64,000 nucleotides of DNA from Streptomyces olivochromogenes (GCF_021538895.1 NZ_JADDRL010000029.1:28361-92360); one strand, 5' to 3'. Counted from the stretch's first letter, positions 33,160 through 42,467 are shown. Made by a program: numbers and translations. The notes: generated by a model not told the origin, from the sequence alone.

Positions 33160-34545
33160 CTACTCGGCCGCGACGACGGTGACTTCGCCGATGCCGAGGG
33201 CCTCCACGGGCTCCTTGATCTGAGCCGCGTCACCGACGAGGACGGTGACCAGCCGGTCCACCGGGAACGCGTTCACGACCGCCGCGGTCGCCTCCACGGT
33301 GCCGGTGGCGGCGAGCCGCTGGTACATCGTCGCCTGGAAGTCGTCCGGCAGGTACTGCTCGACCTGGTCGGCCAGCGTGCTCGCGACGGCCGCCGCGGTC
33401 TCATACTTCAGCGGCGCCACGCCGACGAGGTTCTGCACGGCGACGTCGCGCTCGGCGTCGGTCAGGCCCTCCTCGGCGAGCGTGCGCAGCACCGTCCACA
33501 GGTCCTGCAGCGCCGGACCGGTGTTCGGGGTGTCCACGGAGCCGCTGATGGCGAGCATGGAGATGCCGCTGTCGGGCGCGGACCTGAGGACCTGCCCGAA
33601 GGAGCGCACCCCGTAGGTGTAGCCCTTCTCCTCGCGCAGGACGCGGTCCAGGCGGGAGGTGAGGGTGCCGCCGAGGCAGTACGTGCCGAGCACCTGGGCC
33701 GGCCACACGCGGTCGTGTCGGTCGGCGCCGACGCGACCGATCAGCAGCTGCGTCTGGACGGCTCCGGGGCGGTCCACGATGACGACCCTGCCGGTGTCGT
33801 TCGCGGTCACCGACGGCACGGGCCGCGGCTGGGCCGAGGTGCCGCTCCAGGCGCCCAGGGTCTCGCCGAGGAGCGCGTCCAGGTCGATGCCGGTGAGGTC
33901 GCCGACGACCACGGCGGTGGCCGTGGCGGGCCTCACGTGCCGCTCGTAGAAGCCGCGCACGGCCGCCGCGTCGATCTTCTCGACCGTCTCCTCGGTGCCC
34001 TGACGCGGGCGCGACATGCGCGAGGAGGTCGGGAACAGCTCCTTGGAGAGCTCCTTGGCGGCACGGCGGGACGGGTTCGCCAGCTCGTGCGGGATCTCGT
34101 CGAGGCGGTTGCGGACCAGCCGCTCGACCTCGCTGTCGGCGAACGCGGGCGCCCGCAGCGCGTCGGCGAGCAGGCCGAGCCCCTTGGCCAGGCGGGAGGC
34201 CGGGACTTCGAGGCTCAGGCGCACACCCGGGTGGTCCGCGTGCGCGTCGAGCGTGGCGCCGCAACGCTCCAACTCGGCGGCGTACTCCTCGGCGGAGTGC
34301 TTGTCGGTGCCCTCCGAGAAGGCGCGCGCCATGATCGTGGCGACGCCGTCGAAGCCGGTCGGCTCGGCGTCCAGCGGGGCGTCGAGGAGGACCTCGACGG
34401 CGACGACCTGCTGGCCGGGGCGGTGGCAGCGCAGGACGGTCAGGCCGTTGTCCAGCGTGCCGCGCTCGGGCGCCGGGAAGGCCCACGGCCTGGCCTCGCC
34501 CGCCTGGGGCTGCGGGTGGAACTCCATCGCGGCGAGCTCGCTCAC
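33160..34545 (-). CDS. M16 peptidase family protein, inactive partner subunit
   Basis: A 461-residue insulinase/MPP-like protein with two M16 half-domains. The position of the zinc motif is replaced: the helix reads GVATIMARAFSEGTDKHSAE with no HxxEH. The glycine-rich substrate-loop region is kept (LGGTLTSRLDRVLREEKGYT). In two-gene M16 systems the inactive subunit pairs with an active one; the active partner is immediately upstream, overlapping by GTGA (start GTG 34545 in the partner stop). It is cytoplasmic, with no signal. Residues R/Y of the substrate-binding type (REEKGYTYG) are preserved as in known inactive subunits. Confidence 0.9.
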   Translation of the reverse strand: MSELAAMEFHPQPQAGEARPWAFPAPERGTLDNGLTVLRCHRPGQQVVAVEVLLDAPLDAEPTGFDGVATIMARAFSEGTDKHSAEEYAAELERCGATLDAHADHPGVRLSLEVPASRLAKGLGLLADALRAPAFADSEVERLVRNRLDEIPHELANPSRRAAKELSKELFPTSSRMSRPRQGTEETVEKIDAAAVRGFYERHVRPATATAVVVGDLTGIDLDALLGETLGAWSGTSAQPRPVPSVTANDTGRVVIVDRPGAVQTQLLIGRVGADRHDRVWPAQVLGTYCLGGTLTSRLDRVLREEKGYTYGVRSFGQVLRSAPDSGISMLAISGSVDTPNTGPALQDLWTVLRTLAEEGLTDAERDVAVQNLVGVAPLKYETAAAVASTLADQVEQYLPDDFQATMYQRLAATGTVEATAAVVNAFPVDRLVTVLVGDAAQIKEPVEALGIGEVTVVAAE

Positions 34546-35945
34546 TTGGCCGTCTCCTCGTTGTCGTCGCCGGCTTCTACGGTGGCCTCGGACTCCGGGT
34601 CCTCCGGGAAGTCCTCGTCCTGAGTGTGCTCCGCGGACTCGGCGGAGAGCGGCTCGTAGACCAGCACGGCGCGGTTGTCCGGGCGCAACCGGGCCTGGGC
34701 GACCTCCTGGACCTCCTGCGGGGTCACCGCGAGGACGCGCTGAACGGCCGTCAGGGCGAGCTGCGGGTCGCCGAACAGGACGGCGTAGCGGCACAGTTCG
34801 TCGGCGCGGCCCGCGACCGTGCCGAGCCGGTCCAGCCACTCGCGCTCCAACTGGGCCTGGGCACGCTCCATCTCCTCGGGCGTGGGGCCCTCCTCGGCGA
34901 AGCGGGCGAGCTCCTCGTCGATGGCGGTCTCGATCACCGGCACCTGGACGTCACCGGAGGTCTTCACGTCCAGCCAGCCCAGGGACGGCGCCCCGGCCAG
35001 CCGCAGCATGCCGAAGCCGGCCGCCACGGCCGTACGGTCGCGCCGTACCAGCCGGTTGTAGAGGCGGGAGGACTCGCCGCCGCCGAAGATGGTGAGCGCC
35101 ACGTCGGCGGCGTCGGCCTCGCGCGTGCCGTCCTGCGGGAGCCGGTAGGCGGCCATCAGCGCGCGGGCCGGAACCTCCTCCACGACGACCTCGCGCAGCT
35201 GCTCGCCGATGACCTGCGGCAGCGAGCCGTCGCGGGGCGTCGGCTTGCCGTCGTGGGCGGGGATCGAACCGAAGTACTTCTCGATCCAGGCGAGGGTCTG
35301 CTGAGGGTCGATGTCGCCGACCACGGACAGCACCGCGTTGTTCGGCGCGTAGTACGTGCGGAAGAACTGGCGCGCGTCCTCCAGGGTGGCCGCGTCCAGG
35401 TCCGCCATCGAGCCGATCGGCGTGTGGTGGTACGGGTGGCCCTCCGGGTAGGCGAGGGCGGTCAGCTTCTCGAACGCGGTGCCGTAGGGCACGTTGTCGT
35501 AGCGCTGGCGGCGCTCGTTCTTGACGACATCCCGCTGGTTCTCCATGGACTCGTCGTCCAGGGCGGTGAGCAGGGAGCCCATGCGGTCGGCCTCCAGCCA
35601 GAGGGCGAGCTCCAGCTGGTGGGTGGGCATGGTCTCGAAGTAGTTGGTCCGTTCGAAGCTGGTGGTGCCGTTGAGGGAGCCGCCGGCGCCCTGGACCAGC
35701 TCGAAGTGGCCGTTGCCGCTCACCTGCGCGGAGCCCTGGAACATCAAGTGCTCGAAAAGGTGAGCCAGGCCGGTACGGCCCTTGACTTCGTGGCGGGAGC
35801 CGACGTCGTACCAGAGGCAGACCGCCGCCACCGGGGTCAGGTGGTCCTCGGAGAGCACCACGCGCAGACCGTTGGCCAGGCGGTGCTCGGTCGCTGTCAG
35901 GCCCCCGGAGCCTGCCTCGGCTTTGGTCGTGTGACCCATGGGCAT
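34542..35945 (-). CDS. M16 peptidase, catalytic subunit
   Basis: A 467-residue zinc protease. The inverted zinc motif HLFEHLMFQG (HxxEH) is present near residue 64, with the downstream Glu in NQRDVVKNERRQRYDN. SVVGDIDPQQTLAWIEKYFG and GGGESSRLYNRLVRRDR are typical M16B features. No signal peptide is seen. The C terminus is an acidic tail (SAESAEHTQDEDFPEDPESE). ATG 35945 was chosen (GAAGGGA six bases upstream); a second ATG six bases later is also possible. It and the inactive partner downstream would form a heterodimeric clam-shell peptidase that clears short peptides. Confidence 0.93.
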   Translation of the reverse strand: MPMGHTTKAEAGSGGLTATEHRLANGLRVVLSEDHLTPVAAVCLWYDVGSRHEVKGRTGLAHLFEHLMFQGSAQVSGNGHFELVQGAGGSLNGTTSFERTNYFETMPTHQLELALWLEADRMGSLLTALDDESMENQRDVVKNERRQRYDNVPYGTAFEKLTALAYPEGHPYHHTPIGSMADLDAATLEDARQFFRTYYAPNNAVLSVVGDIDPQQTLAWIEKYFGSIPAHDGKPTPRDGSLPQVIGEQLREVVVEEVPARALMAAYRLPQDGTREADAADVALTIFGGGESSRLYNRLVRRDRTAVAAGFGMLRLAGAPSLGWLDVKTSGDVQVPVIETAIDEELARFAEEGPTPEEMERAQAQLEREWLDRLGTVAGRADELCRYAVLFGDPQLALTAVQRVLAVTPQEVQEVAQARLRPDNRAVLVYEPLSAESAEHTQDEDFPEDPESEATVEAGDDNEETAK

Positions 35946-36277
35946 GTACGTCCCTTCGCTCGCGGAGGCGGTTGTGAAACCGCGGTCTTCCTGCCGGTCC
36001 TGCCACTGTATGCAAGCGGCCGGAGGCTCGGTGAAGTTCCCGCAGGACGTACGCCCACAGCGGATCGCGTAGCCTGCGGGATGTCCCGCCGCGGGGCGGC
36101 CCCGCGGGCCGGCCGCGGTGCCGGGGCGGACCGCGGACACCGGGTCCTGGCCCGGGTTGTCAGTGCCGCGGTCCACAATGGTCCGCGTCAGATCCCGCTT
36201 CACGCTTCAGCAAGAATGCGCCGAAGGCGACGTGAGCGCCCCGAAGGCGAGCGACCAGAAAAGAGGAGCCGGCAGCG
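35946..36277. other. Divergent promoter region, M16 operon / parC
   Basis: 332 bases with no gene. It must contain promoters for both directions. GAGCCGGCAGCG before ATG 36278 is the parC ribosome binding region. A C/G-rich patch (36090-36130) has no convincing palindrome. Confidence 0.5.
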
Positions 36278-38737
36278 ATGGCCCGCCGCAGCACGAAGAC
36301 CCCGCCGCCCGACGACTCGTACGAGGAGAAGATCCTCGACATCGACGTCGTCGACGAGATGCAGGGCTCCTACCTTGAGTACGCGTATTCGGTGATCTAC
36401 TCCCGTGCTCTGCCGGACGCCCGCGACGGCCTCAAGCCGGTACACCGCCGCATCGTCTACCAGATGAACGAGATGGGCCTGCGCCCCGACCGCGGCTACG
36501 TGAAGTGCGCGCGTGTCGTCGGCGACGTGATGGGCAAGCTGCACCCGCACGGCGACGCGTCGATCTACGACGCGCTGGTGCGCATGGCCCAGCCGTTCTC
36601 GATGCGCGTCCCGCTGGTCGACGGCCACGGAAACTTCGGCTCGCTGGGCAACGACGACCCACCGGCCGCCATGCGGTACACCGAGTGCCGGATGGCCGAG
36701 GCCACGAGCCTGATGACCGAGTCCATCGACGAGGACACGGTCGACTTCGCGCCCAACTACGACGGCCAGGAGCGGGAGCCGGTCGCCCTGCCAGCCGCCT
36801 TCCCGAACCTGCTGGTGAACGGCACCTCGGGCATCGCCGTCGGCATGGCCACGAACATGCCGCCGCACAACCTCGCCGAGGTCGTCGCCGCCGCCCGGCA
36901 CCTGATCCGCCACCCGAGCGCGGATCTGGACACCTTGATGAAGTTCGTCCCGGGCCCCGACCTGCCCACCGGCGGCCGGATCGTCGGCCTGTCCGGGATC
37001 CGCGACGCCTACGAGACCGGCCGCGGCACGTTCAGGATCCGCGCCACGGTCTCGGTGGAGGACGTGACGGCGCGCCGCAAGGGCCTCGTCGTCACCGAGC
37101 TGCCCTTCACGGTCGGCCCGGAGAAGGTCATCTCCAAGATCAAGGACCTGGTCAACGCCAAGAAGCTCCAGGGCATCACCGACGTCAAGGACCTCACCGA
37201 CCGTGCGCACGGCCTGCGCCTGGTCATCGAGATCAAGAACGGCTTCGTGCCGGAGGCGGTCCTGGAGCAGCTCTACAAGCTGACCCCGATGGAGGAGTCC
37301 TTCGGCATCAACAACGTGGCCCTGGTCGACGGCCAGCCGCTCACGCTGGGCCTCAAGGAACTCCTGGAGGTCTACCTCGACCACCGCTTCGACGTCGTCC
37401 GGCGCCGCTCGGAGTTCCGCCGCAGCAAGCGGCGCGACCGGCTACACCTGGTGGAGGGCCTGCTCACCGCCCTCGTCGACATCGACGAGGTGATCCAGCT
37501 GATCCGCTCCAGCGAGAACTCCGCGCAGGCGAAGCAGCGCCTGATGGAGCGCTTCTCGCTGTCGGACGTGCAGACCCAGTACATCCTCGACACGCCGCTG
37601 CGCCGCCTCACCCGGTTCGACCGGATCGAGCTGGAGGCGGAGCAGGAGCGGCTCACCAACGAGATCGCCGAGCTGACCCGGATCCTGGAGTCGGACGCCG
37701 AGCTGCGCAAGCTGGTCTCCGCCGAACTGGCCCAGGTCTCCAAGAAGTTCGGCACCGAGCGGCGCACGGTCCTGCTGGAGGCGGGTGCCTCCCCGGTGGC
37801 CGCCGTGCCGCTGCAGGTCGCGGACGACCCGTGCCGGGTGCTCCTGTCCTCGACCGGCCTGCTGGCCCGTACGACGAACGGCGAGCCGTTCCCGCAGGAC
37901 GCCGACGGCCGGCGCGCCAAGCACGACGTGATCGTCTCGGCCGTGCCGGCGACGGCGCGCGGCGAGGTGGGCGCGGTGACCTCGACGGGCCGCCTGCTGC
38001 GGGTGAGCGTGGTCGACCTACCGCAGCTGCCGGAGACGGCGTCGGCGCCGAACCTGGCGGGCGGGGCGCCCCTCGCGGAGTTCGTCTCCCTGGAGGACGA
38101 CGAGACGCTGGTCTGCCTGACCACGTTCGACGAGTCCTCCCCCGGCCTGGCGATCGGCACGGAGCAGGGTGTGGTCAAGCGCGTGGTTCCCGACTACCCG
38201 TCCAACAAGGACGAGCTGGAGGTCATCACGCTCAAGGAGGGCGACCGGATCGTCGGCGCGGTGGAGCTGCGCACCGGCGACGAGGACCTGGTGTTCATCA
38301 CGGACGACGCGCAGCTGCTGCGCTACCAGGCGTCCCAGGTCCGCCCGCAGGGCCGCCCGGCCGGCGGTATGGCGGGCATCAAGCTCACCGAGGGCGCGAA
38401 GGTGATCGCCTTCACCGCGGTCGACCCGGCGGCGGACGCGGTGGTCTTCACGGTCGCGGGCTCGCGCGGCACGCTGGACGACTCGGTCCAGACGACCGCC
38501 AAGCTGACCCCGTTCGACCAGTACCCGCGCAAGGGCCGCGCCACCGGCGGTGTGCGCTGCCAACGGTTCCTGAAGGGCGAGGACTGCCTGGCCCTGGCCT
38601 GGGCGGGCCCGATCCCGGCACGGGCGGCGCAGAAGAACGGCACCCCGGTCGACCTGCCGGAACTCGACCCGCGCCGCGACGGCTCGGGCACGTCCCTGCC
38701 GAAGACGGTGTCGGTGGTGGCGGGACCGGTCTTCTAG
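36278..38737 (+). CDS. parC: DNA topoisomerase IV subunit A
   Basis: An 819-residue type IIA topoisomerase A subunit. The catalytic tyrosine is Y134 in AAMRYTECRM; the quinolone-region helix reads HPHGDASIYDALVR (Ser-95). A coiled-coil/gate domain follows, then a C-terminal beta-pinwheel from about residue 510 (DPCRVLLSSTGLLARTT, DEDLVFITDDAQLLRYQ). With ParE (encoded at 56373-58496) it decatenates chromosomes. As in other actinobacteria, parC and parE are not adjacent. GyrA-versus-ParC identity rests on the short, GyrA-box-poor tail and the gene context. Confidence 0.94.
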   Translation: MARRSTKTPPPDDSYEEKILDIDVVDEMQGSYLEYAYSVIYSRALPDARDGLKPVHRRIVYQMNEMGLRPDRGYVKCARVVGDVMGKLHPHGDASIYDALVRMAQPFSMRVPLVDGHGNFGSLGNDDPPAAMRYTECRMAEATSLMTESIDEDTVDFAPNYDGQEREPVALPAAFPNLLVNGTSGIAVGMATNMPPHNLAEVVAAARHLIRHPSADLDTLMKFVPGPDLPTGGRIVGLSGIRDAYETGRGTFRIRATVSVEDVTARRKGLVVTELPFTVGPEKVISKIKDLVNAKKLQGITDVKDLTDRAHGLRLVIEIKNGFVPEAVLEQLYKLTPMEESFGINNVALVDGQPLTLGLKELLEVYLDHRFDVVRRRSEFRRSKRRDRLHLVEGLLTALVDIDEVIQLIRSSENSAQAKQRLMERFSLSDVQTQYILDTPLRRLTRFDRIELEAEQERLTNEIAELTRILESDAELRKLVSAELAQVSKKFGTERRTVLLEAGASPVAAVPLQVADDPCRVLLSSTGLLARTTNGEPFPQDADGRRAKHDVIVSAVPATARGEVGAVTSTGRLLRVSVVDLPQLPETASAPNLAGGAPLAEFVSLEDDETLVCLTTFDESSPGLAIGTEQGVVKRVVPDYPSNKDELEVITLKEGDRIVGAVELRTGDEDLVFITDDAQLLRYQASQVRPQGRPAGGMAGIKLTEGAKVIAFTAVDPAADAVVFTVAGSRGTLDDSVQTTAKLTPFDQYPRKGRATGGVRCQRFLKGEDCLALAWAGPIPARAAQKNGTPVDLPELDPRRDGSGTSLPKTVSVVAGPVF

Positions 38738-39826
38738 CTAGACCGGCGGGGCCTCGTCCGCTTCGGGGTCCTGTACGTAGCGCAGGACGCCCCACATGCC
38801 GTGCTCGTCGGCGTGTGGGGCGTCGTCGCGACACCCCTCCAGTTCCTTGGCGAGGGTGGCGGTGTCGATGCCCGAGCCGATCAGGACGAGCTGCGTGAGC
38901 CGGGCGTCGGCGGACCCCCAGGGCTCCGGGTAGAAGCGCAGGAATCGGCCGACGGCGTGGACGGCGTACCGGTTGCGGGTGTCGTTCGGGCCGAAGTCGA
39001 CGTACCCCTTGATCCGGTAGAGCCCCTCGGGCCGGCTGTCGAGGAACGTCATCAGCCGGCGCGGGTCGAGGGGGACCTCGGAGACGAAGGACAGGCTGTC
39101 GTAGGCCGTGTGCAGATGACCGGCGTGCTCGTCACCGCTGTCGCCGGTGCCGTCGCCGCCGTCGCTGTCGTCGTGGTCGTGCAGGTCGTCGAAGGACAGC
39201 TGCCCGATGCGCTCCTCGCTCGGCCGGCAGTCGAAGAGGATCTCGGGGTCGATGCGGCCGTAGGTGGCGGGGACGACGGCGGCGCGGTCGGTGAGCGAGC
39301 CGACGAGACCCAGGACGCCCTCGGCGTCCGCCGTCCGGTCGAGCTTGTTGACCACGACGAGGTCGGCGAGGGCGAGGTGCCGGTCGAGCTCGGGGTGCCG
39401 CGCGCGGGTCGCGTCGAACTCGGCGGCGTCGACCACCTCGACGAGCCCGCCGTACACGATCCCGGGATGCTCGCTGGCGAGGACCATCCGTACGAGTTCC
39501 TGGGGCTCGGCCAGTCCGCTGGCCTCGATCACGACGACGTCGATGCCGGCGGCGGGCGAGGCCAGCCGCTCCAGGTACACGTCGAGCTCGCTCGCGTCGA
39601 CGGCGCAGCACAGACAGCCGTTGCCCAGGGAGACCGTGGAGTCGCCGAGCGCCCCCGCCACGGCCATCGCGTCGATCTCGATGGCGCCGAAGTCGTTGAC
39701 GATCGCCCCGATACGGCTGCCACCACTGCGATGGAGGAGGTGGTTGAGCAGCGTGGTCTTCCCGGAGCCCAGGAATCCGGCCAGCACGACGACCGGGATC
39801 TGCTGTGGACTGCGGTTCTGCGCCAC
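38738..39826 (-). CDS. CobW/COG0523 G3E-family metal GTPase
   Basis: A 362-residue GTPase: Walker A LAGFLGSGKTTLLNHLLH, the metal-binding CxCC motif GNGCLCCAV, the switch region VVIEASGLAEPQEL, NKLD specificity motif (VVNKLDRTAD), and a His/Asp-rich loop (DLHDHDDSDGGDG, then DEHAGHLH) before the C-terminal CobW_C domain. These proteins are metallochaperones or metal-insertase GTPases, often for zinc. GTG 39826 has GAGAGG upstream. Its stop directly abuts the parC stop. I found no clear Zur site upstream. Confidence 0.9.
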   Translation of the reverse strand: MAQNRSPQQIPVVVLAGFLGSGKTTLLNHLLHRSGGSRIGAIVNDFGAIEIDAMAVAGALGDSTVSLGNGCLCCAVDASELDVYLERLASPAAGIDVVVIEASGLAEPQELVRMVLASEHPGIVYGGLVEVVDAAEFDATRARHPELDRHLALADLVVVNKLDRTADAEGVLGLVGSLTDRAAVVPATYGRIDPEILFDCRPSEERIGQLSFDDLHDHDDSDGGDGTGDSGDEHAGHLHTAYDSLSFVSEVPLDPRRLMTFLDSRPEGLYRIKGYVDFGPNDTRNRYAVHAVGRFLRFYPEPWGSADARLTQLVLIGSGIDTATLAKELEGCRDDAPHADEHGMWGVLRYVQDPEADEAPPV

Positions 39827-40148
39827 CGGGCGACCTCTCTCACGCGGAAGCGTGCACCGGCTCACGGACCGGCGCACGGCTGGGAAGCGAATGCCGCCCC
39901 AGGATACGAGTGGGAAGAAACCCCGCGAAGTGAACGATTGTTAGCGCCGGTTGCGGGGCAGACGATGTGCAAGGCGCCGGAGTGTGCGACCCTCGCTTCC
40001 CTCTGTGCGCCGCCTCTCCGCCTCCCCGCCGATCAGAGCCGCTCGGCACACTCTGGGAGACGGCAAGCGCCGCCCACCGCTCGCCGGTCCCCTCCAGTCG
40101 ACCCGCACCCCGACGACCGGCGGATGGCCGCCTGAATCGGGGGTTGAC
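39827..40148. other. Divergent intergenic region
   Basis: 322 bases between the CobW gene and DUF6082, which are transcribed away from each other. Nothing is visible beyond the necessary promoters; the sequence is C/T-rich on the plus strand from 40000 to 40130 with no open frame of coding quality. Confidence 0.5.
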
Positions 40149-40703
40149 ATGACCACACGGAAGACCGGGAGGAAGCGGGGGCTGGGCTCCGCGGCCACGG
40201 TGGGGCTCGCCTTCGCGGCGGGCGCCCTCGCGGCGTGGACGACACGACAGCGGCAGTACCTGGAATTACGGCTGCGGCTTGCCCAGGCGGAGCAGGCCGA
40301 GAACCACCGCGCGAGCCTGGTGGACTACCAGCGGCTGCAGCTCGGACTTCTCGAACGGGCCATCGACGATCCCGAGCTGGCCGTCGTCCTGAGCACCTTC
40401 GAGGCGGAGTCGCCGACACTGCTGCGCCAGCACCTGTTCGCCAACGCCCTGTATTCCAACGCCCTGTTCGGCTACCGCATCGGCGTCGCGACGCTGGAGG
40501 AGCTGCACGGGCATCTGCGGGTGCTGTGCCGCAGCGCGCCATTCCGCCGGTACTGGGAGAACACGCGCCCCCATCGCGCGAGCCTCAAGGAGGACTCGGA
40601 GGAGGGCCGCATCGGCCGGATGGTGGACACCCTCATTCACGATCTGGATGAGGCAGGGGACACCGAGGAGTGGTGGGTCGTGGGCGAACCGCCCACGGAA
40701 TAA
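40149..40703 (+). CDS. DUF6082 membrane-anchored protein
   Basis: A 184-residue protein from ATG 40149. A basic N terminus (MTTRKTGRKRG) is followed by one transmembrane helix (GLGSAATVGLAFAAGALAAW) and then a helical soluble domain. LVDYQRLQLGLLERAIDDPE, LRQHLFANALYSNALFGYRI and FRRYWENTRPHRASLKEDSE are the family core. The DUF6082 family is actinobacterial and of unknown function, abundant in Streptomyces. It is probably tail-in, facing the cytoplasm. Two very small genes follow on the same strand. Confidence 0.85.
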   Translation: MTTRKTGRKRGLGSAATVGLAFAAGALAAWTTRQRQYLELRLRLAQAEQAENHRASLVDYQRLQLGLLERAIDDPELAVVLSTFEAESPTLLRQHLFANALYSNALFGYRIGVATLEELHGHLRVLCRSAPFRRYWENTRPHRASLKEDSEEGRIGRMVDTLIHDLDEAGDTEEWWVVGEPPTE

Positions 40704-40843
40704 GCCCAGTTGGGGAACGTTAGGCTTCGCAGGACAGAACGAGCGCCAGTGGATACGTCTCACTATGCGGACTCCCACCCGCAGCCACGCGTGGCTAACC
40801 TGTCCCCCGCCCAACACCCACACCACGAGAATGGGGATCCCCC

Positions 40844-41080
40844 TTGAGAATCGTGCGTCGCATCGGTGCCTCCCCCCGGGAACGCGGGAGCATGACCGGT
40901 GACACCTGTCCCGACATCTTCGAGTTGTCCGACGGCAACTACGCGGTCATCGGCACGGACGCCACCGAGTTGCTCGACCCCCGCCTCCCGTCCGATGCGG
41001 CTCGCGCCGACTACGAGCGGATCGTCGTGATCAGCCGCGAGACCCTGCTGCGAGCCAAAGGCGACATTCCCGATGCATGA
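40844..41080 (+). CDS. Conserved small hypothetical protein (78 aa)
   Basis: The 78-residue frame from TTG 40844 reads MRIVRRIGASPRERGSMTGD and continues TCPDIFELSDGNYAVIGTDA. The whole frame is G/C-rich at third positions. An ATG at 40892 (MTGDTCPDIF, preceded by GGGAG) would give 62 residues; I prefer the longer form because the basic N terminus is of a type I recall in homologues. It is a soluble, acidic small protein (LPSDAARADYERIVVISRET) with no known domain. Its 3' end overlaps the next gene by eight bases. Confidence 0.7.
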   Translation: MRIVRRIGASPRERGSMTGDTCPDIFELSDGNYAVIGTDATELLDPRLPSDAARADYERIVVISRETLLRAKGDIPDA

Positions 41081-41204
41081 CATATCCGGCATAGCGGTCC
41101 TTCTGGGGGCCATCGGCGGCGCTCTCAGTGGAGTCGCGGCCATCGTCAAGATCGTCCGCGACATCCGTAAGGACCACGTCACCTCCCACAACCCGCAGGA
41201 TTGA
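41073..41204 (+). CDS. Small membrane protein (43 aa)
   Basis: A 43-residue frame from ATG 41073, overlapping the previous stop by eight bases. It reads MHDISGIAVLLGAIGGALSG then VAAIVKIVRDIRKD: a single hydrophobic helix with small-residue GxxxG-like packing and a basic cytoplasmic tail. Overlap coupling and the immediate terminator (41214-41246) support it as the last gene of the unit that begins with DUF6082. The size and layout resemble holin-like or transporter-accessory microproteins, but no family is assigned. Confidence 0.6.
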   Translation: MHDISGIAVLLGAIGGALSGVAAIVKIVRDIRKDHVTSHNPQD

Positions 41205-41213
41205 GGCTCCACC

Positions 41214-41246
41214 CCGAAGCCCGGCACCCGTGGTGCCGGGCTTCGG
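41214..41246. terminator. Bidirectional terminator
   Basis: CCGAAGCCCGGCAC pairs with GTGCCGGGCTTCGG around CCGTG, lying 10 bases after the 43-aa gene and 4 bases after the citrate-synthase stop, so it serves both convergent transcripts. Confidence 0.9.
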
Positions 41247-41249
41247 GCG

Positions 41250-42416
41250 TCAGGCCACCACGGGCACCGTGGCCGGCGGCTCCGGGCCCACGTACCGGGC
41301 GACCGGGCGGATGATCTTCGGGTCCTCGGCCTGCTCCAGGATGTTGGCGCTCCAGCCCACCACGCGGGCCGCGGCGAACGTGGGGGTGAACATCTCGCGC
41401 GGCATACCGCACAGTTCCATGACCACGCCGGCGTAGAACTCGACGTTGGTGTGCAGTTCGCGGCCGGGCTTCAGTTCGGCGAGGATCGCCTCCACCTGGC
41501 GCTCGACCTCGACGGCGAAGTCGACGCGCGGGCCGCCGAAGGTCAGGGCGAGGTCACGCAGCATCCGCGAACGGGGGTCCTCCGTACGGTAGATCGCGTG
41601 CCCGAAGCCCATGATCCGGTCACCGGCGAGGACGCGTTCCCGGATCCAGCCGTCGATGCGCTCCGGGGTGCCGATGGCGTCCAGGGTCTCCAGCGCACGG
41701 CTGGGCGCGCCGCCGTGCAGCGGCCCGGACAGCGCTCCCACGGCTCCCACGAGGCATGCCGCCACATCCGCGCCCGTGGACGCGACGACCCGTGCCGTGA
41801 AGGTTGACGCATTGAATCCGTGATCAATGGTTGAGATCAAGTACTGCTCGATCGCCCGGGTCCGCGCCGGGTCCGGCTCCGCGCCCGTGAGCATGTAGAG
41901 GTAGTTGGCCGCGTAGGACAGGTCCTCGCGCGGCTCCACGGGGTCGAGCCCGCGCCCGAGCCGGTACAGGGCGGTGAGCAGCGTCGGTACGGCGGCACAG
42001 GCGGCGACGGTGTCCGCGCGGCGCCGGTCGGCGTCGATGTCGTACACCGGCCGGAATCCCTTCGCCGCGCCGAGCAACGACAGTGCCGTGCGCAACCCGG
42101 CCAACGGACCGGAGGCGCGGCTCGCCGCGGCGACGGCGGGCAGGGCGGCCCGGACCGCGGCGGGCAGCCGCCGCAGCGCGGCGGTCTCGGCGGTGAAGGC
42201 GGCGCGGCGCTCCGCGTCCGGCAGCTCGCCGTGGATCAGGAGATGCCAGACGTCCTCGAAGCCACGGGTCCGCGCGAGTTCGACGGCCGAGTACTGGCGG
42301 TAGTGGTAGAAGCCCTCGCGGCCCCGGACGTCACCGATGCCGGTGTCGGTGACGACGACACCCGCGAGTCCGCGCGGTACGTCGACGAGGGTGGCCGCAG
42401 CCCTGTTGATGGACAT
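41250..42416 (-). CDS. Citrate synthase homologue
   Basis: A 388-residue citrate-synthase-fold protein. Catalytic positions: His-234 in SGPLHGGAPSRALE, His-273 in GFGHAIYRTEDPRS, and the third residue, normally Asp in NVDFYSG, is Glu-326 here (TNVEFYAGV). The citrate/oxaloacetate arginine region RPVARYVGP is kept. The enzyme condenses acetyl-CoA with oxaloacetate; the Asp-to-Glu change may lower activity or signal a different acceptor (for example methylcitrate). It is divergent from a second citrate-synthase homologue with a DNA-binding N terminus, with 103 bases between starts. Confidence 0.9.
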   Translation of the reverse strand: MSINRAAATLVDVPRGLAGVVVTDTGIGDVRGREGFYHYRQYSAVELARTRGFEDVWHLLIHGELPDAERRAAFTAETAALRRLPAAVRAALPAVAAASRASGPLAGLRTALSLLGAAKGFRPVYDIDADRRRADTVAACAAVPTLLTALYRLGRGLDPVEPREDLSYAANYLYMLTGAEPDPARTRAIEQYLISTIDHGFNASTFTARVVASTGADVAACLVGAVGALSGPLHGGAPSRALETLDAIGTPERIDGWIRERVLAGDRIMGFGHAIYRTEDPRSRMLRDLALTFGGPRVDFAVEVERQVEAILAELKPGRELHTNVEFYAGVVMELCGMPREMFTPTFAAARVVGWSANILEQAEDPKIIRPVARYVGPEPPATVPVVA

Positions 42417-42467
42417 GATTTTCCTCCCTGGACTTGATTCGACTGTCCATGCTTGACTGATTCCCTG

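Noticed and set aside
39826..40000. Zur-type zinc box upstream of the CobW gene
   Set aside because: No match to an A+T-rich palindromic Zur site was found in the gap.
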